Part shown: piece after piece, positions 33,757 through 46,637 of the stretch
How positions within the stretch are numbered: position 1 is the first letter of the stretch
Layout: the number at the start of each line of letters is the position of its first letter
Assembly (NCBI RefSeq): GCF_001540865.1
Contig: NC_033642.1
Span: forward strand, 193,501-257,500
Reading direction: 5' to 3'
Length of the DNA stretch: 64,000 nucleotides
DNA from: Ananas comosus
Taxonomy: Eukaryota; Streptophyta; Magnoliopsida; Poales; Bromeliaceae
Notes under the pieces: generated by a model
Told to the model about the DNA's origin: nothing
The model's database searches: none
The model's input: the letters and a program-made list of their open reading frames with translations, nothing else
Made by a program: the position numbers and the translations under genes

Positions 33757-36069
33757 TATAAGGAAATAAAATTACACTTTATAAAAGATAATTTATTGTA
33801 AGTTTATATTTTGTTTAAGTTTATCCTCTACAATCGCTGCAGTTAAAATCATAGCCAATTGGGCGTTGTTAAAACTATTATTGTTCTTTGTTATTTCTTG
33901 GAATCTCTTTGAATAGTTTCAACTCTGCTGCCAATTTGGGTATAGTACTAGTTGAACTCAAATACATAAGATTGATATTAAATTTTGTATTTATTTAAAA
34001 TGTTAGTGCATTTATAACTACAACGAACCAGCCTCGTATAGCTTTCTCAGTTTCTACACAGCTTGCAGAATCAACTCCAGTAAATTTAAAAAACATTCGA
34101 AAAATAATAAAGCACGGAGTTTTGAAAAGCAAAAGTTGTAGTTTTTTACTGATTATTAAAAATATGGTAATGACATGTCAGCATAACAATGGATTCTTTT
34201 GATAACACTAGTCCAACATTATTTTAGCGAAACTTAATTAATGATTTCATTTGTGTAATTTATAATTCTTAGATTTAAAGGTTACAAATTATAATTGATA
34301 ATTCAGCTGACGTGGTGGACCGGGTCCAGGTAACATTTTCTCCGAGGCCCACCGACGTGGACAGGGCATCTTCCCGAGCCTGCATTGGATCCTTTCATTT
34401 GCGTTGGTCCAAAAATGGTTATAACAAAAGATGAGATGCATGGAAAATTCATTCATCCATGCACACACCTTTTTTTTTTTTCCTTTTTTTTCCCCTTTTT
34501 GATTGGTTCAAATTTAAATCGTAAAAATGTAAAAATGTGCAGAATTTATCTAGATCTAGAGTATGGTCATTTTTTATTCGACTATATAATTTTAAAAATT
34601 TTGCATGGCTTTGATGCATGCTAAACCCGTAGTTTGCTAGAATTACGTCATGCGGTGATTTTTTGCAGTACAAAATTTATTTTAGATTCATCACTTACTT
34701 AGTAGAATTATAGTCATATAAAACAAAAAAAAAAAATGATAATCAAGCTTGAAATTGGTGGATTTTCATCAAATAGTTTAAATTTTAAAAATTAGAAGGT
34801 TAAGCTGCAATTTTTTTTTTTTTGAAGGTTAAGTAATTGGATCGAACTAAAATAACTGAAATATATGAATAGAAGTTGAGAAATGTTGATTATTTCAAAA
34901 TGGCGTAGAGTTGGGGAGGTCTCCGTATGTTTTTATTTGTAAATCATTCAAGTCATCTGAATTTATACATAATATATTTTTCATCTAGAATACTATCGAT
35001 AGCAAATGAATAGTATTTGCTATCAATTTTCTAACCCATGACTAGTCTCAAATTTGAAGTTTAGTTACTTCATAATTCAAGCTGAGTTCGTTTCTAAAAA
35101 CGAACGAAGTGAGTAGTGTGCTACCTTTCTCTCTATGAAAAGAAAAGAATACGTGAATATCGAACTAAATTCAATAGATCAGATCTATTAATAACAATCC
35201 ATGATTGGTTTAAAAATGCCTAGAGCCTACCTTGAGCCCATTTTTAAAATGTCTTTTTGGGCCACTCACTCGAATGTTAGATGTCTTTTAAGACACAGCC
35301 TGTTTGGCCCACATTCTGTTGAATGTCTTACTACTACTATTAGGAAGCTATACAATCCAATCAATTCGGTTTCAAATTGAACTAAATTCGAGTGAGAATT
35401 ACTATTCTAATTAAGTGGCTTTCCAGCTGAAGTTTCTTGTTTGTGTTGTTTTATCAAAAGAACTAGTAAATTAAAGGAAGTTCTTCCACTTTCTATATGT
35501 TTGTTTTTGGATAAATGTTTCGAATAATAACCATAAACACATTTAAAGGAGAATGTTCTTGATCATCCATAAATGTGACCTAATTAGTCATATTTAGATT
35601 TACTACAAATAAAGATCGATCGTAACATATGTACAACGATTTGATATAATATATCTTATCCCTTTCTTATTTATTTAAATTAAATAAAGATCTACTTAGA
35701 CTTTAATAAAATATTGATCTGGACTCTACATAAAGAGATACTGATCGTACTATTTTTTCTACGGCGCTTTGTAAGTCTTTTATTTTTTTTTTTTGTTTAT
35801 AATTCTGAGTATTGATGTATGTATTTGGTTTAGTTATATTCACATGCCAATATAGATCTCCCATAATGCACGCACAGCAGATACTTCCAAAGCAGGGCTA
35901 GAACCTGCAGAAGAATAATAAGATGTCATTGAAATCCACACAAGATCCTAAACGAACTCTACTACTCAAACACCTTAAACTAAAGGAGAACAAACAAGAC
36001 GTGCATGCACGTACGTAATTATAAGTTGCAGTGTATGAGACCTTTAGCTGATCATCAGTTGGAAACTCA
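33757..36069. other. 3' flank of gene B, paralogous to the flanks of A and C
   Basis: No gene. It is collinear with 52200-54180, 54871-54992, 55542-55680 and 58709-59300 of copy C, and inverted relative to 11450-14300. It carries the uninterrupted versions of the sites where C has Harbinger-like, LTR and Mutator-like insertions. Confidence 0.7.
34245..34470. other. Conserved non-coding block, copy B
   Basis: Contains GGTGGACCGGGTCCAGGTAA, CACCGACGTGGACAGGGCAT and GTTGGTCCAAAAATGGTTAT. Shared with 13617-13850 (inverted) and 52375-52588. Confidence 0.65.
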
Positions 36070-37411
36070 TTACACCGGAGACTCATCAGCAGGAGGAGGA
36101 TCGGGCCACCGGAGAATCCCGCCGTGTGTAAGCAATGCCCAGACGTGGGTGATGAACTCACCGCCGTGTGCCAGAGCTTGCGCGTGGCTCTTGACGTTGT
36201 CCGACGGTGCGACGTAGACCACGATCTCCGTCCACAGCTCCGCCAGCACCTTCCACACCAGCTGCTCGTTCCCCACCGCCTCCACCAGCTGGTGCCCGAG
36301 CTCTGCTCCCCTCTCCGCCGCCGTCCCATTCGCCTTCCTCATCCTTATCACGCGCTCAAAATCATCCGCCTTACGATCATGCCCTTTTAGTATAACATCC
36401 TGAATTTCCTTCACCGCAGCCTTGTATGCGGTTGCTGTCGTGGCCGCGTCGTCGGGCAGCAGCTCCGGCGAGAGCGCCAGCAGGTACGCGCAGTACCTGG
36501 ACAGCGTCTTGGCGATCCTATGGTTCGCCTGCGTGTCGTGCTCGTCAGACTGCTGAGGCTGCTGCGGCGGCGACGGCGACGGCGACAGCCACGGCGACTG
36601 TGGGTGCTTCATCTCGTAGAGACAGGTGGCGATGTGCCAGACGATGACCGTCTCTGCCGCGCCGTCGCTCTTGCAAGCCTGCAGCAGCTCCTCTGCCGCA
36701 GCCCCGTTCCGCCGCAGCACGGACTCTCCGATGCGCGGCACGGGGCCGCGGCCTTCGCTGTCTACTAGATACTTTGCGATTGCTGCCTTCACCTCCGTCG
36801 GGACGGGCGTCGACCGCACGCCAAGGAAGGGCCGGTACAGCATGGGCTTCAAGAGCATCGACTGCACGTATAGGAAGCGGTGGCGCAGCACAAGCTGCGA
36901 GAAGATCCGCAGGGTGCGGCCGCGAGGTTCTATGACAGAATGCTGGTTGAATTTGAGGTCGGGACGCTTCAAGCAGGTCTTCACCCTCCGCAGCGTGCTG
37001 AAGGCCCAGCGGACGCTCGCAGATCGCCGCCACGACGGCTTCTTCGCGTAGGTGCAGAGCAGGGAGACCATGACCCAGTCGGAGAGCACGTAGGTGACGG
37101 CCTCCGCAAACTCCAGCAAGAAGAGTGTGGCGATGAGGAGGATGGTGATGATCAGTTCGTACGTGTTGGGCACTTCCGTGCTGTCGTCTTGCTGATCGAA
37201 GAGAAGGATATTGCGCCAAACGATGACTGAGATAAACATGATGCAGCAGAAGAAAAGGATGACGAGCGTGACCACGCAGTTGAGGAGGAAGAACCAGAGA
37301 TTCGGCAGCGTGACGCGGATTGTGGAGTAGTAGTAGTCGCTGAGGAAGCTGAGCTCGTCCTCAACCACACGAAACACCCTGTTGATCGAGAGTAGTAAAA
37401 TTATATATTAA

Positions 37412-37445
<34 letters not shown>

Positions 37446-37949
37446 AGCTATAATACTTTTATAAGTATTGCTAGCCCTACTTGTATATGTATATATAGAG
37501 TTGAGCTGTAATACTTTTGTAAGTTTTCTAGCCCTACTGTATGTATATATGTAGTAGGTTTAGAATACTTGTGAAAGTATTATGGAGGTAGGTAGTTTTG
37601 TGTTTTTATCCCTTGGCTATTGATAGATGTGAGGTTGAGATTCAATGGTTGTAGGTGGTGGTAGGTCGATGATGGTGTTTCTTGTAAGGGCTATTAATAG
37701 CTCAACTCGTATATTTAATGTCTTTATATCTGATAGGGCTATGATGGTGATACTTGTAAAAGTATTATGGGGTGATACTTGTGTGTTTTTAGCCCTTGGA
37801 TGGAGAGATGTGAGGTTGAGATGATGGTGGTAGGTGGTGGTAGGTGGAATAGTGTTTAATCCAAGGGCTATTAATAATCAAAAAGTAGATTCAATGGCTT
37901 AAAACCTGATAGCACCATGATGGTGATACTTGTAAAAGTATTATAGCTC

Positions 37950-37996
<47 letters not shown>

Positions 37997-38190
37997 GAGT
38001 TGAGCTATAATACTTTTACAAGTATCACCATCATTGTGCTATTAGGTTTTAAGCCATTGGGTTTACTTTTTGATTATTAATAAGTGGTATAGATCATGTT
38101 CAACGGAGCCGATCGTCAATTTGGAAGTTCTATCATCGAAAACAAATCGGTAGTAAAATAGCTCGTTTACTACCGATAGTATTCTAGCTC

Positions 38191-38228
<38 letters not shown>

Positions 38229-39438
38229 CATTGTTCCCCCGGAATAGGATAAGTTTTTGGAATAAAAAGGTTAGTTATTGCATATTATTAATTGTTTAAT
38301 ATAATATAATATAATATAATATTGGCGCAAGCAGGTAGCAGATTCTGAATTTTACTGATTCATGCATATATTTATACCTCTCGGCCTTGTGCTCTTCTGC
38401 CAATCTCCTATCGCGGGTACTGATGTACTTATCATCGCCGAGCAAGCTGCACAGCAAGAAGTGAAGGGACTCGCGGCGGCCGGACTCAGCGGACGGATAC
38501 TCCTCGAACCTCCTCCGTAGTAGCTTATAGAGCGCGAAGGAGAGGCAGAGATCCTTGAGATTCAGCCGCTCCGAGGAAAAGAGGGCGTCGCCGCCGCTCG
38601 CAGCCAGTCGCCACACGTCGCCGATGGTCACCATCTTATCCCTCTCCTTAGCATCCGAGAGCTGGAGACTGTAGCCGTGAGGGCCCTCCTTTCTCTTCAC
38701 CTTGTCTTCTCCCATGATCACATACTTGCATGCCATCATCGCCGACGTTGCGTTATTTACTACTTCTTCTTCTTCTTCCCCTGTTGCCGCTGTTTCTTGT
38801 TGTTGTTGTTGTTCTTCTGCTTCTTCTGCGGACAATTGGCGCATGTAACCGGCGATGAGGTGCGGGTTTTCCCCCAAGGCAAAGGAGCGTTTGGCGACCT
38901 CGATGGCAGCGACTCTCTGCGCAACCTTGATGACGCTGAAAGCCCAGAGGATGACGAATTCCACTTCGATTATTTTATACCAGTAGATCAGGAAGCCGAG
39001 CCACGCGATGCGCACGATCTGCTCGACGGCATCCCAGGTCGACTGCTCGTTGATACCCTGCAAAGGGGAGGCGTTTATCTTGCTGACGCCTTCTAGCTTC
39101 TTGCGGAGGAGCTCGGCCAGGAGCATCCACAGCAGGATAAGCAGCGGACGGATTTCTTCTAGCGAGTTCTTCACCGCGGAGAACAAGTATGACGTGAGAG
39201 GGAGGAAGAGCGCGAAGACGACCCAGAGGAAGAAGCGGACGGTGGGATGAGTGGTGGCGGCTCCAGAGAGGCGGCTGAGGAGGCTGCGGACCAGGAGGAG
39301 ACCTGCGAGGAGGCCCATGATCACCGATGCCACCACCATCAGAGCGTCGGCGGTGGCGGTGGGACCGACGGAGGGCGAGGGCGAGGCTGAGGGCGAGGGC
39401 ATGGGAGTGTCGCCAGAATATTGTTGTACATACGCCAT
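36070..39438 (-). CDS. DUF4220/DUF594 membrane protein, gene B (two exons, complete)
   Basis: Exon 1 is 39438-38378 (MAYVQQYSGD...), ending GAGAG before a GTATAAA donor. Exon 2 is 37378-36070, after a CAACAG acceptor, ending ESPV and TAA. Joined, they give 789 codons in frame, with Arg-Val-Phe-Arg across the junction. DUF4220 membrane segments lie near residues 33-55 (LMVVASVIMGLLAGLLLV), 67-85 (RFFLWVVFALFLPLTSYLF) and 95-110, with more at the start of exon 2 (LWFFLLNCVVTLVILFFCCI; IITILLIATLFLLEFAEAVT). DUF594 lies at the C-terminus (HAQALAHGGEFITHVWALLT). Molecular function is unknown. This is the only copy of the three with both exons intact. The 1-kb intron is filled with MITEs. Confidence 0.88.
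37379..38377. mobile_element. MITE-filled intron of gene B
   Basis: The intron contains (AT)n runs (37418-37442, 38195-38224), a (TC)n run (about 37955-37991) and two inverted relatives of the 30585-30780 MITE (about 37490-37700 and 37735-37950). A piece of the 31220-31790 family lies near 38060-38190. Genes A and C have introns of only about 0.15-0.2 kb at this position, so the extra length is explained by these insertions. Confidence 0.65.
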
Positions 39439-39784
39439 CTGTATATCGTGGTGCAGGCAGTTGTTTCAGAATCAGAGCTGCACATTCGAAACAAAACACA
39501 ATAGCGTGCATAAAGTTAGTTATGGCCGTTTCATCGAACTCAAAGCTGCATCGTGTCAAATAGATCAAACTATATATATATTGCATGCTAAGCTTACAAA
39601 TTTGTTTCTTTTAATTATTATATAAGCTATATAAAGATTAAATAACTGAAATATTGCTAAACTCATCTAATTATTCAAGAAAGAAAAATGGCAACGTTAG
39701 ATTTTAACATTCAGATTTCTAAATGTAACCAGGTCAAAGTTGAAGGAGTCTCACTTTTTTTTTTCCTCTCACGAGAATATGTAA
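39439..39784. promoter_or_regulatory. 5' flank of gene B
   Basis: The first 110 bases match the 5' flank of gene C (62247-62340; shared TATCGTGGTGC-GGCA and GTTTCAGAAT segments), so proximal promoter sequence was duplicated with the genes. A TATATATATT stretch near 39571 is a candidate TATA region. Confidence 0.5.
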
Positions 39785-39999
39785 TGTTGTCTCGAATGCC
39801 GAAACGGTAAAAGTTTTCTAACCCTATTATATTTTAGTTATCGTATTAAGTTAAGTTTAAATTATGATTAATTTTATTTAGATTTTTTTAGACATTGTGG
39901 ATTTGTACTTCTAATTATATTAAGATTTAGCTACTATTATAAATATTTTTTTATTCCATTAATTTAGTGCGGCAGATGAGAAACATTATGGATGTATTT

Positions 40000-40591
40000 T
40001 GTTAGGAATCTAGTAACTTGCCCTGATATCAGATTTTGAAAATCTGCAATCCAGTCTAATGTCGATTGCTATTGACCTAGTACTTGCTCTGAAACCAATT
40101 GTTGGAATTCCGCAATGGAATCGTCAAAGGAAACTTTTACTATAAACTCGCCTCTTCAGCAAAATGTTATTCCTGGAACAACCATAAAAGAAAAAAAAAA
40201 AGCAAACAAAAAATGCGGATGAAATAAGATTCATTAAATAAAAGAAGATTACACCTGATTTCTCTTCTGCAATGGAGTAGTTTCAATTCAAGCCCTCTTT
40301 CTTAATCTTTCAATTCAAGCCATCTTTCTTAATCTTTCTCACCCTTCTCTCATCTTCTATAAACCCAGAAGACTTCTCCATTCTTCTCCGCACCCATGCA
40401 CTTGGTGCATAAAACTTGGCCTTGGGTAGGAACTATATATAAAGCTCCACCCAACGTGCATCCAAATATAGTATAATTAAAAATCATACTGTAATTAATA
40501 TTTAAATATTAATTAATTCACCACTAATGGATTCAAATATTTATTGTAATCCAACTAGAAATCAACTACAAATCTCACTAAAATCCTAACA
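40000..40591. mobile_element. Solo LTR of the 20.3-25.5 kb Copia family
   Basis: 592 bp, starting TGTTAGGAATC and ending CCTAACA, flanked by TATTT (39995-39999 and 40592-40596). It shares with the 24754-25524 LTR the segments TTGTTGGAATTCCGCAATGG, AACAAGATTCATTAAATAA-like and CTAAAATCCTAACA. It is more diverged, with a short internal duplication near 40290-40330, so it is probably older. Confidence 0.8.
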
Positions 40592-40650
40592 TATTTTTTG
40601 AGACTAGCATTTTGTGAGAGAGGTATATTTTGTACACCACTTTAATTATA

Positions 40651-41021
40651 AGCTAAATTGCAGAAAATCTTTCTATTAGTACCAACTTTTTTACTCTCAC
40701 TTCGTGATTTTCAAAAACTTATATTTTGCATTTTTAAAATTTCATAAATATTTTAAGGGAGGTAAGGTGTTAATGGAGAGAGCAAAATGACCAAATTATT
40801 TTTACTTTTTCTATAAGAAATTTTTTTAATATATTTCTGTTATTTTGAAGAGTATTTTCAGTATAAATTATAAGAAATGAACGGAATAGTGATGGAATCC
40901 TGACGGAGGGAGGCTAAATGCAACAACTTGAAATGTTGAGAGGGTAAAATATGGATTTTTAAAAGTTAGGAAGGAAAAAAAAAAAAGCGAATATTTATAT
41001 AGGAGTTTTCTGTAATTTAGT
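40651..41021. mobile_element. MITE nested in the derivative A left LTR
   Basis: Inverted ends GCTAAATTGCAGAAAA and, inward from the right, ACTAAATTACAGAAAA. The sequence is flanked by AATTATA-like repeats (40644-40650 and 41026-41032). The other LTR copies (41800-41830, 46478-46500) lack it. Related to 32160-32505. Confidence 0.65.
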
Positions 41022-41249
41022 CTTGATTATAATAAAAATCTACACTGCATCTTCGCCCGTTAATGTAGGCCAGTGGCCGTACCACGTAAATAGTTGTGTG
41101 CTTTATTTTTTCTTTTCATTTTCTCGATTCTTTTTTAGCATTTTCATGCCCGACAAATTAGATTTTGTCTACTTTTGTCATAATAAACAAGTATTGGAGC
41201 AAATCTGCTATCAGTGTAAGCCGCAAAATTCTAACAAATTGGTATTAGA

Positions 41250-41513
41250 GCCGGAATGTTTGTTTGGGTGTTTAAGACGTTGACGAAATTTGAGATCGAA
41301 AAATTTGATCACTCTAGCAATTTCGCTCTGCAGCAAGTTATCATTCTAATACAATATAGGTTGCAAAAACACGTTATTGGGGATGAAAAGATTGGCACTT
41401 CAAAAAACTCCGCGGATTTGCTTATTAAGTCTCTCTCGGTGACCAAGTTTAAGTATTCTGTAAACTTAATCTGTGTGTGCTGCAACACTTCAGGAGCTTT
41501 TAGAGTTTCTTAG
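41250..41513 (+). pseudogene. Copia gag-start/pol-end fusion remnant
   Basis: Reads KTLTKFEIEKFDHSSNFALQ (the start of Copia gag), then directly GDEKIGTSKNSADLLIKSLS and VTKFKY (the C-terminal end of Copia pol after RNase H, usually K-NPADMLTK-V--KF). Nearly all gag and pol is deleted. The same fusion occurs at 45935-46234, so one deleted founder was copied. Confidence 0.75.
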
Positions 41514-41906
41514 TGGAGAAGGCGAAAAATTCAATCCAAGGTAGAGATTGTTAGATATGTTTCGAATTCTGAAACCGTAAGATTTCTAATCCTATTATGT
41601 TTTGGTTATCACATTAAGTTAAGTTTAGATTATATTTAATCTTATTAAAATTATTCCTAATCATAGCGGATTTGTGGTATTATAATTTAGCCATTTTTAT
41701 AACTAAATATTTATATCTTTTATTTCATTAATTTGGTGCGGCAGATAAGAAAGAGTGTGAGTATATTTTTTCTACTTAGGATTTTGTGAGAGGCATATTT
41801 TATATACCATTTTAATTATAGTGAAGATTTTCACTGCGTTTTTCTCGATTCTATTTTAATATTTTCGCGTCCGACGAACTAAATATTTTTCACTTTTGTC
41901 GTAACA

Positions 41907-44726
41907 TGTAATTCATGAAATCAATTCCACAAACAATTTAAGAACAATTACATAAACCAAGCCAAATTATTTTACTAAGTACAGTTAATTTTATTTGTTT
42001 ATATCAACTAGGCTATTGATTAGATAATAGAATATTCAAGTCGCCCGACTGCACGGAAAGGAGCATTTAACATCAGGTAATAAATAGCGAGTTTTTTTTC
42101 CCCCACATGCATGGAATTGACTATTTACAAGCTTAGTAATTATAGCCTTTGTTTGGTTGGGGGTTAAAGGATGGAATAACTCCTTAACCCTCATATTATT
42201 TATTTTCAAACACCTTTAAAAATTGGTGGGGTTAGCTAATCCAACCTCAAATAGGCTATTCCGAATTAGCTAACCCCACCAAATCCCAAACAAATACTAT
42301 TTTCTATTCATAAAAACTCACTATTCTTCTTATCCCACCTACTCCAATCAAATACTATTTTTCACTATTTTGGACTAACTCCAACCTCCAACCAAACACA
42401 AAAATACTCTAACCCCACCTTAACCCTGAACTTAACCCTATTCCTAAAATAACAAGGTTTTCCTTAACCCCGAACCAAACGGTAGCTAAGAAACTTTACT
42501 AGTCTTCTCCACATCTCACGTAACGTGGGGCTCACTATTTTATTTTATTTATTAAATTTATTTATTGGATGAGAATGGTTTCTTTATCCCCATCTTAAGA
42601 AACAAGACTCAATAAAAGAATGTGGGATCCATTCTATTATTTATTAAATGAGAATGATTTATTTATTTATTTATTTATTAAATGACAATAGCTAACTTTA
42701 AGTTGAAGTAAGTCTCAATGTTTCTAAAATAAGCATATAAATTACGTGAAAGAAAGCTTACGAATGTTTTACTATTGATTGCCAACTTTTTCATCCCAGG
42801 GTGCTGATTTCTCTATTGAGAATTTTTTTTATTTTCTCTTCTTAAATTGTTATTTTTTTTTTTTATTTTTTACCTGCTATTTAATAAAATTGTTATAATT
42901 TTGACAGTAATTTCTGTCAGAAAAATGACTTCGATAATTTCTAAACAGTAAGGAAATTAAATAACGGCTTCATAATTAAGTTGAACACAAAAATGGTGAA
43001 ACTAAATAAAGCTGCTTCCTTCTATCTTAGTTACTAAAAACTTGCCTACTCTATATAGTTTACATTCTTTTTTTATTTTTTTTTATATTTCTGTTCATAC
43101 TGGTTTATATATTTAATTAAGCCAAGTATGTTGTATTAAAGTATTTATTTTGTTTCTTCCGATGTTTTTTTTTTTTTTGCATTTGTTAATAAATTTATTT
43201 TATAAATAAAAATAATTTATTATTTATAAGCACGCGATTTCTTAACTAGTGCAGCATAATTGCAAGACCTATTCTGAGCTTGTGGCCCTCCTTTGATTGT
43301 AGGTTTAATTGGATTAATTGGTTGAATCTATCCAAGTCAACGACAACGTCAACTTACGTAGCAACAAGGATGGTGCATCGCCTCTTTCTCGTTCTCGCCC
43401 AGAAGCCAGAACGAATGCGTCTGCTATCTATTCTTGTATTGGACCAGCTCTCGAATCTCCTCCACCCACCACCCCTCTTTTTTGTTTATTTTTATTTTTT
43501 TTTCTTTGGAAGAAGTCTATGTTGGAATCGATTAGAATCGATATTTGTGCTGATATCAATTACATAACACAGAATATTTTGGGCAGCACCCTCGATCGTA
43601 ACGATTTGGTTTGGTCGAAGATTCCATTCTCAGTGATCCCCCTCTTCAAAACAAAAGCACGCAAATCATGGCCACACATGACAAATTCTAATCCCTTCCT
43701 ATAAAAGTACAGCTAGAAAGGTATTCTATATACAATAAAAGAAAGAAAAGAAAAAAAAAGTGCATCTAAAAAACATGTCTTAATAAATCATAATTAGTTA
43801 AATAAAACTAGTGGTTGACATTTTGCATGATGCAAGATTCATTTGACCAGCGGAAGATGCACTTCCAAAAGGCTATTTCAACTTATTTATTCTTTTTTTC
43901 CTTTTATTTCTACATAGTTTGATTATAATTTTCCAAAAAAGTGTATTAAAAATATCTGCAAAAGGTATAAATTAATTTTTGTTTATTTCATAAGTAGAGG
44001 AGCCTAATTTGCCACATCCACTTCCCAAAAGAGAGGATTTTGTGAATTTCAATTATTCCCTTTTTTTTTTTATTATTGGTACCAGTTGGACAAGATCAAT
44101 ATTATTATGCGATCACAAAATTATAGAACTTATCATAGTTAAACATATACTGATGTTCGTGTATAAGATTCTAATAAGGATATGTTGAGTATTAATTATT
44201 TCTTCTGAAGTTGGTGGACAAAACAGAGTTAGTATGAAATAATTAATATAGAATTTGCTTCCTTAATTTTGGATATGATCACAAAAAATATATCGTAAGC
44301 GACTTATTGCAATATGCGAAACGAAATATTACAGAAACGGACTATATTTTTCTATCATATTTTTTTACACACATAACGTAATCTCTTCCCAATCTCAAAC
44401 TAAGCCTAAAATTTTTTCAACTATTAATTAGCCACTTTGAACGAGGCTCATCGACTTTCTTCTTTATATTAATATTTTTTAACTTTTAACATGAAGTTAA
44501 AAATTTTACTAAATTTGATAACCCTATTATCTATTAGTTATTAATTATTTTTGTTTAATAGTCAATTTGCACAAAAAATTCATTAGTTTTGAGATTTTGC
44601 AAAAATAGGCCACAATTTTGGAGTTTGCATATTAGGTCCGAATTCTTAAAAAACTGACCAAAATATACCCTTATTCTTTCTCTCTCCTATTTTTTTCTCC
44701 GTTCTTCTTTTTATTCTCTCCGAAGA
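41907..44726. repeat. Duplicated non-coding block X1
   Basis: Collinear with 46638-49675. Shared landmarks: GAACAATTACATAAACCAAG, GATAATAGAATATTCAAGTC, TTAGTTACTAAAAACTTGCC, AGCTTGTGGCCCTCCTTTGA and GATTCCATTCTC. The small open frames near 43280-43700 are not conserved in the other copy, so they are not genes. The right end (44560-44725) resembles 2470-2650. Confidence 0.7.
42143..42486. mobile_element. Harbinger/Tourist-like MITE in X1
   Basis: Ends AGCCTTTGTTTGGTTGGGGG and, inward from the right, AGCTACCGTTTGGTTCGGGG, both followed by TTAAGG-like sequence. It is absent from X2 near 46855. The target-site duplication could not be fixed. Confidence 0.65.
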
Positions 44727-45623
44727 CACTACAACAATATAGGTGTACATCAGCAGTCAAAACTGCTGGAAAAGATTACAAAAACTGCTGGTAATATTTG
44801 CTCCAGCGATTCTAAAAGTGCTGCTAAAAGTGTAAGTGACTATTACTATATCCTTGCTGGTATTACCCTTTTCCAACACTTTTATTAACCATTGGAGAAG
44901 ATAATCTCTAGCAACATTTTTAAACCGTCGGTACTTCTACAAGAAAACCACTGGCATAAAGCACATGTGCCGACAGTTTTAAACCGTTGGCAATCTAAAA
45001 CTAATATGAAAAAAAAATTGCTAATATCAACAAATTACAATAGAGCTTTTCCATTTGATATTTGCTGTAAAACTAACAATTTGTAATATCCAAAAAAATG
45101 AGTCATATTACTAAATTGCAATAGAGAAGTCTATAACAAAACAGTTAAAATGTTTGTAACAAAACTACAAGATGGTACAATCACGATCTATAGCAATAAC
45201 AAAATGCAACAAAACAATGCAAAAGAAAATTTATCTGAACTACAAGATGGTACAATTTTTTATGTTTTAATAGAAATCAATACAAAAGAAAATTTATCTG
45301 AACTCGAAATGTTAGAAAGCTAAGAAAATGGAGAGTGAAAAGCTCCTGTTGAACGTTCCTGAAATGCAGAACATCAAGTAGGAAAGTTAAGAAATGGAGA
45401 TTGAAAAGCTCGAGCGTTCTTGAAATGTAGAACAGCAAATCCTGCTTGTGGCTTCAATCTGAAACAAAAAAAAATTCAAACATATAAGTTGTAGAAACTC
45501 ATTCTAACAGGAAATCCATCATAAATTATATGTAGCAAAAAATCGAAGCTCATTCCAACTAGGAGATTGCCTAGAGATATTAATGTCATCTTCTAAGGAA
45601 AAGAACCTTAAATATCTAACAGA

Positions 45624-45670
<47 letters not shown>

Positions 45671-45763
45671 GCTCGCTTTTGGCAAATGTTGCTTACTCAA
45701 AAATGATGTACCATAATCCACAATATAAACAGCATGGCAAAATTCAATAGTGCTAACAACCAG
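44727..45763. mobile_element. CACTA-type transposon fragment
   Basis: Begins CACTACAACAATATAGGTGT, a typical En/Spm (CACTA) terminus, followed by subterminal repeats of CTGCTGG/CAGCAGT type. An (AT)n run lies at about 45627-45667. The right end was not recognised. No transposase frame is present. Confidence 0.55.
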
Positions 45764-46637
45764 TAACAGTTGTGTGTTTTATTTTTTCTTCTCTTTTTCT
45801 CAATTCTCTTTTAGTATTTTCGTGCCCGACGAATTAGATCTCTTATGCTTTTGTCATAATAAACTGGTATTAGAGCTAATCTGCTATCAGTGTAAGCCGT
45901 GAAATTCTAACAAACTGGTATTCGAGCCGGATTAATGTTTGTTTGGGTGTTTAAGACATCGACGAAATTTGAGATCGAGAAATTTGATCGCTTTAGCAAT
46001 TTCGCTCTACAGCAAGTTATCATTCTGATACAACATAGGTTGCAAAATTGCGTTATTGGGGATGAGAAGATTGACACTTCAAAGAACTCCGCGGATTTGC
46101 TTATTAAGTCTCTCTCAGTGACCAAGTTTAAGTATTTCCGTAAACTTAATTTGTGTGTGCTGCAGTACTTCAGGAGCTTTTGGAGTTTCTTAATGGAATT
46201 CAAGCTAAGGTGGAGATTGTTAGATATATTTTGAATTCCGGAACTCCAAGATTTCTAATCCTATTATGTTTTGGTTATCACATTAAGTTAAGTTTAGATT
46301 ATGTCTAATCTTATTAAATTTATTTCTAATCATAGTGGATCTGTGGTATTAGAATTTAGTCATTTTTATAATTAAATATATATCTTTTATTCTATTAATT
46401 TGGTGCGGCGGATGAAAAAGAGTATTAGTGTATTTTTTGTGATTAGGGTTTTGTGAGAGGCATATTTTGTATACCACTTTAATTATAGTGAAGATCTCCA
46501 CTGCATTTTTGCTCGTGGATGTAAGTCAGTGGCCGAACTAAGTAAATAGTTTTGTATTTTTTTTCTTTTTTTTTCTCGATTCTCTTTTAATATTTTCGCG
46601 TCCGACAAACTAAATCTTTGTCACTTTTGTCGTAACA
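45764..46637. mobile_element. Copia deletion derivative B (left-truncated)
   Basis: The left LTR remnant is 45764-45854, followed by a TGGTATTAGAGC primer-site-like stretch near 45866 and the same gag/pol fusion as derivative A. The right LTR is 46218-46637, followed by TGTAA. The host sequence after both right LTRs is the same, so this is one insertion event copied with the block. Confidence 0.75.

Larger units (their letters stand above)
39785..41906. mobile_element. Copia deletion derivative A with a nested solo LTR and a nested MITE
   Basis: Flanked by TGTAA (39780-39784 and 41907-41911). The left LTR (39785 to about 41190) starts TGTTGTCTCGAATGC and is interrupted by two insertions. The right LTR is 41549-41906 (TGTTAGATATG...GTAACA). 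The internal part is only about 350 bp and fuses the first codons of gag to the last codons of pol. The LTR family is the same as at 45764-46637. Confidence 0.8.

Noticed and set aside
43280..43704. Two overlapping frames near 43.3 kb
   Set aside because: Not conserved in the paralogous block near 48.1 kb, and no domain recognised.
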